A DNA stretch of 6,265 bases, taken from NCBI GenBank assembly GCA_019310865.1, contig JAFDDL010000231.1:1-6265 (forward strand), read 5' to 3'. The DNA comes from Deltaproteobacteria bacterium (lineage in GTDB: Bacteria > Desulfobacterota > Desulfobacteria > Desulfobacterales > JAFDDL01). How positions within the stretch are numbered: the first letter of the stretch is position 1; every line of letters starts with the position of its first letter. The position numbers were made by a program, and so were the translations under genes. Below are positions 1 through 5,435 of this stretch, piece by piece. Below the pieces are notes generated by a model. The model ran no database searches, was not told the origin of the DNA, and saw only the letters and a list, made by a program, of their open reading frames with translations.

Positions 1-1612
1 TGCCGCACATCTTGCACACGCCGCAACTCATACATCGTTCCGCTTCTTCGTGGGCCGTTGGTTCATCGAGCCCCTGGGCGACCTCCTTGAAACTACCCGC
101 CCGTTCATCCCGTGTGAGTTTGGCTTGCACAGCAGCGGGAGTGGGTCGGCTATAGGCCGTGTTGAGGTCCGCCAGACCGGCGACTTCCGGTTCACTGGTC
201 GTGGGGCTTGAAACGACTCCCAGGTATTCCCGCATGGTTTTCGGTAGCGGAGGCAGGGCGACAGCGTTTTGACCATCGATCAGAAACCGATCCATGGCAA
301 TGGCGGCCCGTTTGGCCGATCCAATCGCTTGCGTTACGGTCCAGGGCTGGTCAATGATATCGCCGCCGGCAAACACCTTGGGGTGATCGGTTCGGCCCCA
401 GTCGTCTGTCGGAATCGCGTTACCGTCCGGCTGTACGATGCCGCTGAGGTAGCTCAAGTCAGGGGTTTCACCGGTGGCCAGGATAATTTGATCCGCCTCA
501 AAGCTAGCGCTTTCTCCGTCCAGGGGGACAGGCTTGGGGCGACCGCCGGCATCGACGCCCCGGATTGCCATTTTGTCGCATGTTAGGCGGAGGTCGTCGG
601 AATGTCTGTCAATGGCCGTTGGTGAAAGAAGATAATCGAATTCCGCACCCTCATTGAGGGCCCCTTCAATCTCCTCATCATAAGCCGGCATCTCCTGCCG
701 GGTTCTGCGATAGAGCAGTCGGGGGGACTTGCCCATGCGGATCAACGTACGGATCACGTCAATGGCCGTGTTACCGCCCCCGACCACTATAATTCTGTCG
801 CCAAGGCCCCCGGCCCGGCCGGCATTGAAGTCGGCCAGAAATGCCAGCCCCCCCATCACGCCTGCTTGCGTTTCACCGGAAATACCAAGAGCCGGGGATT
901 TGTGCGCGCCAGTGGCGAGAAAAACCGCATCGTATTTTTCTGTCAGCGCTTCCATGGTAATATCGCGACCAACCCGGCAGCCCGTTTGCGCTGTTACACC
1001 AAGGGATAAAATGTCAGCGATTTCCTTATCCAGGATCTCCCGCGGCAGGCGGTAAGCCGGAATGCCCACCCGCAGCATGCCACCCAATTGCTCCCCCGCC
1101 TCGAACACCGTCACCTCATGTCCCAAAACAGTCAGAAAATAGGCACAAGCCAACCCGGCTGGCCCGGAGCCGCAGACGGCAACCTTGAAACCGGTTTGTT
1201 CCCGTTTGATGGGCGGTTTCAGTTGTTGGTTAAAAAAATGGTCCGCCACGTATCGCTCGATGGCATGGACCGAAACAGCACCATCCATGTCCAGCCGGTT
1301 GCAGGCAGTCTCACAGGGATGGTAGCACACCCGGCCGGAAACCCCGGGAAATGGATTTTCGAGCCAGAGCGCTGAAATCGCCGCTTCAAGATCTCCGGAT
1401 CCGGTGGCCCCGACAAATCGTTGGATCCAACTGTCCAGTGGGCACGAAGCCTGACAGGGTGGCCTTTTTTCCGTTATAAAGGGTTTTAAATATCGCCAGA
1501 AACCCGTCTTCCTTTTATCGGGCGGCATCCCGATGGCAGTGGCGCCAATGGGCAGTTCCAGATACGTATCCAAATGGGCCGAATCCGGGCCAACGGCTTT
1601 GGGGTTACTCAT
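1..1612 (-). CDS. NAD(P)/FAD-dependent oxidoreductase, glutamate synthase small subunit-like, with Fe-S motifs (3' end outside window)
   Basis: Reading leftward from ATG at 1612 gives 537 codons with no stop, running off the window at position 1. The protein resembles the GltD / dihydropyrimidine dehydrogenase N-terminal family of cytosolic electron-transfer flavoproteins. Visible modules: an N-terminal iron-sulfur region with Cys53, Cys57, Cys96, Cys100 and Cys104; an FAD dinucleotide-binding motif CGSGPAG near 147-153; a second, pyridine-nucleotide motif VVGGGNTAID near 276-285; the late FAD motif VFAGGDI near 413-419; and CMSCGVCKMC at 527-536, the beginning of a C-terminal 4Fe-4S ferredoxin-like segment. 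Probably only a few tens of residues are missing. A GGAGG (minus strand, 1618-1622) sits 5 bases before the ATG, and the start overlaps the upstream gamma-subunit stop as ATGA. Inference: it links NAD(P)H to ferredoxin or to the adjacent 2-oxoacid oxidoreductase, rather than being a true glutamate synthase subunit. Family confidence is high; the partner is uncertain. Confidence 0.9.
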   Translation of the reverse strand, partial: MSNPKAVGPDSAHLDTYLELPIGATAIGMPPDKRKTGFWRYLKPFITEKRPPCQASCPLDSWIQRFVGATGSGDLEAAISALWLENPFPGVSGRVCYHPCETACNRLDMDGAVSVHAIERYVADHFFNQQLKPPIKREQTGFKVAVCGSGPAGLACAYFLTVLGHEVTVFEAGEQLGGMLRVGIPAYRLPREILDKEIADILSLGVTAQTGCRVGRDITMEALTEKYDAVFLATGAHKSPALGISGETQAGVMGGLAFLADFNAGRAGGLGDRIIVVGGGNTAIDVIRTLIRMGKSPRLLYRRTRQEMPAYDEEIEGALNEGAEFDYLLSPTAIDRHSDDLRLTCDKMAIRGVDAGGRPKPVPLDGESASFEADQIILATGETPDLSYLSGIVQPDGNAIPTDDWGRTDHPKVFAGGDIIDQPWTVTQAIGSAKRAAIAMDRFLIDGQNAVALPPLPKTMREYLGVVSSPTTSEPEVAGLADLNTAYSRPTPAAVQAKLTRDERAGSFKEVAQGLDEPTAHEEAERCMSCGVCKMCG

Positions 1613-2172
1613 TTTATCCTCCGTAGTCCTTCAAATCCCAGTTCAGCAGCCATTATATTCTTGTCCAATGCCTCTGAGGGGAAAAAATCGGGCAAGACAT
1701 GCTTGATCGCCGGCAAGGATACGGTTTTGTTTGCCGCAGAATAAGCGCCGGTAATAATCACATTCGTGATGGGAATGGTGGTCCGGCCATATAGCTTATG
1801 GGCAAGCCGGGTGGCATCGATGATATAAGCTTGCCCCGCAGCTTCCACCAACTGGGGGCCCGGCGGTTTGTGATCATCCGGATGGTTAAGGATGACAAGC
1901 CCGCCATCTTTAAGACCCTGCAAGGGACTCATCACCTTGAACAGGCTGGCATCCATCACAATGACCACATCCGGGGTATACACCTTGCTCCGGGTGGTTA
2001 TGGGCGTTTGGTCAATCCGGATATAAGCCATGACCGGTGCTCCGCGTCGTTCGGCACCAAATTTCGGGAAAGTTTGCGCATTGAATCCGTCCCTGAAGGC
2101 CGCTTTGGCCAGTATCTGGGACGCAGTCACCGCACCTTGCCCGCCTCTTGCTATAATTGTTATTTCTTCCAT
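1609..2172 (-). CDS. 2-oxoacid:acceptor oxidoreductase, gamma subunit
   Basis: This 187-residue protein is a full-length gamma subunit of the pyruvate/2-ketoisovalerate ferredoxin oxidoreductase family. The enzyme class oxidatively decarboxylates 2-oxoacids to acyl-CoA in the cytosol and passes electrons to ferredoxin. Family hallmarks are the N-terminal ARGGQGAVTAS (8-18), the segment FPKFGAERRGAPVMAYIRI (35-53), a DVVIVMD strand (68-74) and the late PITNVIITGAYSA block (134-146). The start is ATG at 2172, with a TAAGG about 9 bases upstream. The TGA stop overlaps the next gene's ATG by 4 bases (ATGA), implying translational coupling with the flavoprotein. Alpha, beta and delta subunits are not in the window. 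The gamma subunit alone is not catalytic, so they should follow beyond position 1 or be elsewhere. Whether the substrate is pyruvate, a branched-chain, an aryl or another 2-oxoacid cannot be told from this subunit. Confidence 0.9.
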   Translation of the reverse strand: MEEITIIARGGQGAVTASQILAKAAFRDGFNAQTFPKFGAERRGAPVMAYIRIDQTPITTRSKVYTPDVVIVMDASLFKVMSPLQGLKDGGLVILNHPDDHKPPGPQLVEAAGQAYIIDATRLAHKLYGRTTIPITNVIITGAYSAANKTVSLPAIKHVLPDFFPSEALDKNIMAAELGFEGLRRIK

Positions 2173-2190
2173 AAATAAGCGCCTTACCTC

Positions 2191-2334
2191 AGAGCCAGTT
2201 TCAAAACGTCCGATCTCGTCCCATATCGGTGTTGGACGAAAATTTTAATCCTCGAAATACTATATGTATGTCTGTGGTTAAAATTTTCGTCCGCCTTGAT
2301 CTGAACCGAGCTTGAACGTTTTGAAATTGGCTCT
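2191..2334. repeat. 144-bp imperfect palindrome, MITE-like inverted-repeat element
   Basis: Almost all of the gap between the TetR gene's stop and the gamma-subunit start is one large inverted repeat. The outer arms AGAGCCAGTTTCAAAACG (2191-2208) and CGTTTTGAAATTGGCTCT (2317-2334) are complementary at 17 of 18 positions. The inner arms GGACGAAAATTTTAA (2234-2248) and TTAAAATTTTCGTCC (2278-2292) are exactly complementary over 15 bases around a 29-base loop. The sequence between the arms is also partly complementary but decayed. There is no coding capacity and no T-run after the stem as in a classic terminator. The length, terminal inverted repeats and decay fit a miniature inverted-repeat transposable element or another mobile hairpin. 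No convincing target-site duplication is visible. It may also act as an RNA hairpin between the two leftward genes. Confidence 0.65.
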
Positions 2335-2339
2335 TCATA

Positions 2340-3083
2340 TTATAGTTGTTCGATCAGAGACGACAGGATGGCCTCATGGCGCTCCTGTTCTCTCTTGAAC
2401 TCTTCTTTCAGTGTTTCCGGAAGCTGTTTTCCCGTTGACCTGTACGTTGTTGTGTTTACGCTGGAAGCACGATCTGCGAGATAGCCGCATTCCAGGAGGT
2501 TGGTGATCAGTTCGATTACTTCTTTTGATCCAAATCCGCCTTTTTTCGTCTTATACCAGCGGCAAAGGGAATTGCACATACCTAAAATGGCATTGGCCAA
2601 AAGTCGAGCATCGAAGGGCTTAAAATGATTCTCAGCTATCCCTTCTTCGATAATATCCTGCAGTACGCGATTGTATCTTTGTTTTGCCTGACGGATTGTT
2701 TTCTGGTCTTTCGGGGGCAGGTAATGCTCCTCGGATAAAAAGACATCGAGCATGGCAAGATTATCAATGGCCACCTTTTGGATATGATTTCGTAAAAAAA
2801 ATCTCATTTTCTCTGGTGGCGACAGATTTAAACCGGACAATTGATCGGGATTTGCATAATCAGCAAAATAATTGCCCATGGCCTGCATGTAAATGACCGA
2901 TAGAATCGCCTCCTTGGACGGGAAATAGTGGTATAGGGCCCCCTTTGTCACGCCAAGATTATTGGCCACGTCCTCGATGTTGGCTTGATGATAGCCTTTC
3001 TGCTGGAAAACCGTGATGGCCGTATCGATGATCCGTTGTTTACGGGCACTTTTGTCCAGCTCTTTGAACGCTTTTGCATTCAT
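2340..3083 (-). CDS. TetR/AcrR-family transcriptional regulator (acyl-CoA-sensing type likely)
   Basis: This is a 247-residue one-component DNA-binding regulator. The N-terminal TetR_N domain spans about residues 14-60, with the helix-turn-helix at about 36-54 (IEDVANNLGVTKGALYHYF), closely matching the family consensus. The ligand domain contains a block around 167-201 (GMCNSLCRWYKTKKGG, then a helix ending LLECGYL) that resembles the C-terminal domain of KstR2/FadR-type TetR proteins, which bind acyl-CoAs. This assignment is by eye. Residues after about 205 form a charged, probably helical or coiled-coil tail. The start is ATG at 3083, which has AAAGGA (3091-3096, minus strand) 7 bases upstream; an in-frame TTG at 3089 is too close to that site. 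The gene diverges from the mutase operon, so the simplest inference is that it represses that operon and itself, with an acyl-CoA intermediate as inducer. Confidence 0.92.
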   Translation of the reverse strand: MNAKAFKELDKSARKQRIIDTAITVFQQKGYHQANIEDVANNLGVTKGALYHYFPSKEAILSVIYMQAMGNYFADYANPDQLSGLNLSPPEKMRFFLRNHIQKVAIDNLAMLDVFLSEEHYLPPKDQKTIRQAKQRYNRVLQDIIEEGIAENHFKPFDARLLANAILGMCNSLCRWYKTKKGGFGSKEVIELITNLLECGYLADRASSVNTTTYRSTGKQLPETLKEEFKREQERHEAILSSLIEQL

Positions 3084-3090
3084 AATCAAA

Positions 3091-3096
3091 TCCTTT
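3091..3096 (-). promoter_or_regulatory. Ribosome binding site deciding the TetR start
   Basis: AAAGGA on the minus strand lies 7 bases before ATG 3083-3081. The alternative TTG start at 3089 would leave only one base between site and codon, so the ATG is preferred and the protein is 247 residues. Confidence 0.7.
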
Positions 3097-3141
3097 TGAA
3101 ACCGTTTCGACTTGCCCCAAATTCATTTTGAAAATTTATGC

Positions 3142-3170
3142 TTGACAATGCGAATCAATTCATCTAACTA
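3142..3170 (+). promoter_or_regulatory. Possible promoter for the mutase operon
   Basis: A perfect TTGACA occurs at 3142-3147. Seventeen bases downstream is TAACTA (3165-3170), a poor match to a -10 element. If used, transcription would start near 3177 and give a leader of about 100 bases overlapping the dyads described separately. The good -35 and weak -10 would suit a regulated promoter, but this is a motif-level guess. Confidence 0.3.
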
Positions 3171-3209
3171 ATTAAACATCGATTTAGTTAATTTGAACAA
3201 TCGTTTAAT
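3165..3209. promoter_or_regulatory. Candidate TetR operator: overlapping AT-rich dyads
   Basis: Between the divergent TetR and mutase genes there are two overlapping inverted repeats. TAACTAA (3165-3171) pairs with TTAGTTA (3184-3190), centred near 3177.5. ATTAAAC (3171-3177) pairs with GTTTAAT (3203-3209), with internal CGATT/AATCG arms (3180-3184 and 3199-3203), centred near 3190. TetR proteins bind such dyads in divergent intergenic regions, and this one lies close to the candidate mutase promoter. The region is AT-rich, so short dyads can arise by chance, and binding by the neighbouring regulator is inferred. Confidence 0.45.
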
Positions 3210-3267
3210 ATCAAGTGTGTTTTCATGTGTCAAGAAAAATATGACGCCCTCATAAAAAAGCCAAATA

Positions 3268-3274
3268 AAAGGAG
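3268..3274 (+). promoter_or_regulatory. Ribosome binding site of the mutase large subunit
   Basis: AAAGGAG ends 6 bases before the ATG at 3281, a strong site that fixes this start. The rest of 3210-3267 is AT-rich leader in which I see no riboswitch-like or terminator structure. In particular I could not recognise a cobalamin riboswitch B12-box. Confidence 0.8.
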
Positions 3275-3280
3275 TTAAAG

Positions 3281-4975
3281 ATGGGCCAACAGAACGAAAC
3301 GGAAAAAGCCAACGAGGTTTCAGGCGAAACCAACTGGGATGATTACCTGTCATCCTATTATGAAAAGCCAAACAGTGTAAAAACCTGGTCCGGATTCGAT
3401 GTAAATTCGGTATATACGCCTGCAGACCGGGATGAGAAAAACTATGAGCGTAATATCGCAGATCCCGGCTCCTATCCATTCACCCGGGGCATTCATGCCG
3501 ATATGTTTCGGGGCCGGTACTGGACCCGTCGGGAGGTGGTTGGAATCGGATCGCCGGCCGACACCCATGAGCGGGCAGCGTTTTGTTTTCAAAACGGCGC
3601 CACCGGCTTGAACACCATCGCCGATGTGACCTGTGAGATGGGGCTGGACGCCGACCACCCCCGGGCACTCAAAGAGGTGGGCCTCACCGGTGTGAATATA
3701 ACCTCTATCAAGGATATGGAAACATTGATCGGAGACATTCCCTTGGATAAAGTCTCATGGTCATTGATTACCGCCTCACCGGTCGCTGCTGCGACCATGG
3801 CACAATATGTTACAGCCGCTCAGCAGAAAGGATATGACATTTCCGCCCTTAGAGGTTCCATTCAGAACGATCCGATACATTTTGCATACTGCGGTTTTAA
3901 ACCTGCCTGTCCACTGGATCTGTCCATCAAGCTCGGATCGGATGTCATGGAATACTGTACCCGGCATATGCCCAAATGGTATTTTACCACGGTGAACATG
4001 TATGACCTTCGGGAGCAAGGTATAACCGCGCCTCAAGAGGTCGCTTTTGGATTCGGCATCGCCATGTGCTACATTGATGAATTAATCCGAAGAGGGTTGT
4101 CCATCGATGAATTTGCCCCCCGGTTTACGTTTTATGTTTCATGCCATATGGATTTTTTTGAAGAGATCGCAAAAATCAGAGCAGCCAGGCGCATGTGGGC
4201 CCGGCTGATGAAGGAAAAATATGGTGCCAAAGATCCTAGATCCATGCAGTTTCGCTTTGCGGTTCACACAGCCGGCTGTTCGCTCGTTCCACAGCAGCCG
4301 CTGAACAACATTGTGCGCATATCTTATGAGGCCTTGGCTGCGGTTCTCGGCGGGGTGCAGTCTCTGCATTGTTGTTCATACGACGAGCCCATGTGCCTGC
4401 CCTCTGAAAAAGGCCATCTTCAAGCATTGAGAACCCAGCAAATCATTGCCTATGAGACCGGTGTGACCAATGTGGCCGACCCACTGGGCGGGTCTTATTA
4501 TGTTGAATCCCTGACCGATAAAATCGAGCAGGAAGCGCTGAAGATCATGAAAGACGTAGAAGATATCGGCGGAATGGAGGAAGCCATTAGAACTCAATGG
4601 TTGGACAGCCAATTCGAGATGGAGGCTGTCAAACGGCAAAAAGAGATTGATGAAGGCGAGAAACTGGTAGTTGGCGTAAACGTCTTTACCACAGAAGGAG
4701 ACAAAAAAACCCCCCTTGGTGTTCAGCGGGTTGCCGAAAACTCTGGGGCAAAGCAAACCGATGCGGTTCGAAAACTGAAATTAAGCCGGGATCCCAAACG
4801 GGTAAAAGAGGCGGTTGTACGCCTTAGAGATGCGGCTGGTGAAGGGAAAAACACCATACCCTATATGATCGAAGCGACCAACGCTTTTGCCACCACTGCA
4901 GAGATGCTCGGTGCGGTTCGCATGGCCTATGGCTATCCCTATGATCCAATGGAAACAATCGAATGGCCCTTTTAA
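3281..4975 (+). CDS. Adenosylcobalamin-dependent acyl-CoA mutase, catalytic (large) subunit, unknown substrate
   Basis: At 564 residues it matches the separate large subunits of isobutyryl-, 2-hydroxyisobutyryl- and archaeal methylmalonyl-CoA mutases, which rearrange acyl-CoA carbon skeletons by radical chemistry in the cytosol. The TIM-barrel framework is clear: RGRYWTRREVVG (77-88), LRGSIQNDP (190-198), MPKW (230-233), DEFAPRFTFY (276-285), EEIAKIRAARRMWARLM (294-310), QSLHCCSYDE (360-369) and DPLGGSYYVE (400-409). The C-terminal B12-binding domain is absent and is supplied by the next gene. Against Propionibacterium MCM (aligned from memory), Gln197 (Q195), Tyr243 (Y241), Glu247 (E245) and Glu370 (E369) are kept. 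Substrate or catalytic positions differ: Tyr89 to V86, Arg207 to G205, His244 to D242, His328 to A327, Gln330 to H329, Asn366 to C365. Loss of the carboxylate-binding Tyr/Arg argues against methylmalonyl-CoA. The frame is intact, so this looks like specialisation rather than decay. Confident of family, not of substrate. Confidence 0.93.
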   Translation: MGQQNETEKANEVSGETNWDDYLSSYYEKPNSVKTWSGFDVNSVYTPADRDEKNYERNIADPGSYPFTRGIHADMFRGRYWTRREVVGIGSPADTHERAAFCFQNGATGLNTIADVTCEMGLDADHPRALKEVGLTGVNITSIKDMETLIGDIPLDKVSWSLITASPVAAATMAQYVTAAQQKGYDISALRGSIQNDPIHFAYCGFKPACPLDLSIKLGSDVMEYCTRHMPKWYFTTVNMYDLREQGITAPQEVAFGFGIAMCYIDELIRRGLSIDEFAPRFTFYVSCHMDFFEEIAKIRAARRMWARLMKEKYGAKDPRSMQFRFAVHTAGCSLVPQQPLNNIVRISYEALAAVLGGVQSLHCCSYDEPMCLPSEKGHLQALRTQQIIAYETGVTNVADPLGGSYYVESLTDKIEQEALKIMKDVEDIGGMEEAIRTQWLDSQFEMEAVKRQKEIDEGEKLVVGVNVFTTEGDKKTPLGVQRVAENSGAKQTDAVRKLKLSRDPKRVKEAVVRLRDAAGEGKNTIPYMIEATNAFATTAEMLGAVRMAYGYPYDPMETIEWPF

Positions 4976-5009
4976 CTAGCATATTACGTGGCTTCCAATT
5001 GCCATGTTC

Positions 5010-5015
5010 AGGAGG
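5010..5015 (+). promoter_or_regulatory. Ribosome binding site deciding the B12-subunit start
   Basis: AGGAGG lies 9 bases before ATG 5025. An upstream in-frame ATG at 5004 would place this site inside the gene, adds seven residues unlike the family's N terminus, and has no site of its own, so 5025 is the start. The 49-base gap from the mutase stop contains no other recognisable signal. Confidence 0.85.
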
Positions 5016-5024
5016 AAATTACAA

Positions 5025-5429
5025 ATGAGTTCGGAAAAGATAAAAGTCATTATCAGCAAAGTTGGGTTGGATGGTCACGACAGAGGTGCCAAGGTGGTGG
5101 CCTCCTTGCTCAGTGAAGCCGGAATGGAGGTCGTCTACTTGGGAATGTACCAGACACCGGAGTTGATTATACAAGCAGCTGTCGATGAAGACGCAGACGT
5201 TGTCGGTATCAGTTACCTTTCCGGGGAGCACTTGGTTTTTACCCCCCAACTTGTCAGTGAAATGAAAAATAACGATTTGGACGATGTCCTGTTGCTGGTG
5301 GGGGGGGCATTCCCGCCGGAAGACATCCAGGACATGAAAAACATGGGCGTTCATGAGGTATTCACAGGTGGGTCTTTGACTCAAGATATAGCCGAATTTA
5401 TAACAGAAAATGTCCGCCGGAAGGAATGA
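5025..5429 (+). CDS. Acyl-CoA mutase small subunit, cobalamin-binding
   Basis: This 134-residue protein is a stand-alone B12-binding (Rossmann-like) domain, the usual length for small subunits of two-component acyl-CoA mutases. The base-off/His-on motif DxHxxG is present as D16-x-H18-x-x-G21 (DGHDRG), so His18 should be the lower axial cobalt ligand. The second motif appears as SYL (63-65, in GISYLSGEHL) and the third as the GG of LLVGGAFPPED (91-100); both line the nucleotide tail. The conserved MYQTPE (41-46) follows the first helix/strand unit. It pairs with the catalytic subunit encoded just upstream to form the holoenzyme that carries adenosylcobalamin. The gap to the downstream GTPase is 6 bases, so the three genes are very likely co-transcribed. 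All cofactor residues look normal, in contrast to the altered acyl pocket of the partner. Confidence 0.94.
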   Translation: MSSEKIKVIISKVGLDGHDRGAKVVASLLSEAGMEVVYLGMYQTPELIIQAAVDEDADVVGISYLSGEHLVFTPQLVSEMKNNDLDDVLLLVGGAFPPEDIQDMKNMGVHEVFTGGSLTQDIAEFITENVRRKE

Positions 5430-5435
5430 TGACTG

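Noticed and set aside
269..1375. Plus-strand open frames at 269-586, 729-1055 and 1088-1375
   Set aside because: They are antisense to the continuous 537-codon flavoprotein frame, which carries clear cofactor motifs; the plus-strand translations resemble no family.
1798..2248. Plus-strand open frames across the gamma-subunit gene and the palindrome
   Set aside because: They are shadows of the gamma subunit on the other strand, with no family motifs; the second also runs into the inverted repeat.
2234..2292. Inner stem-loop as a rho-independent terminator
   Set aside because: The stem is AT-rich, the loop is 29 bases and no T-run follows on either strand; it is better explained as part of the larger palindrome.
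3084..3089. TTG start adding two residues to the TetR protein
   Set aside because: It is one base from the AAAGGA site, whereas ATG 3083 has a normal 7-base spacing.
3210..3267. Cobalamin riboswitch in the leader of the mutase operon
   Set aside because: The leader is short and AT-rich, and I could find no B12-box-like conserved core.
3168..3798. Minus-strand open frames over the divergent region and the start of the mutase gene
   Set aside because: They overlap the mutase frame, which has a strong ribosome site and full family motifs.
3281..4975. Annotation as methylmalonyl-CoA mutase or 2-hydroxyisobutyryl-CoA mutase
   Set aside because: The Tyr89/Arg207 carboxylate-binding pair is replaced by Val/Gly, and the Ile90/Asp117 signature of the hydroxyisobutyryl enzyme is not matched (Val86/Ile113), so only the family name is supported.
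5004..5024. Upstream ATG adding seven residues to the B12-binding subunit
   Set aside because: The AGGAGG at 5010-5015 lies downstream of this ATG and is well placed for ATG 5025; the extra residues do not fit the family.
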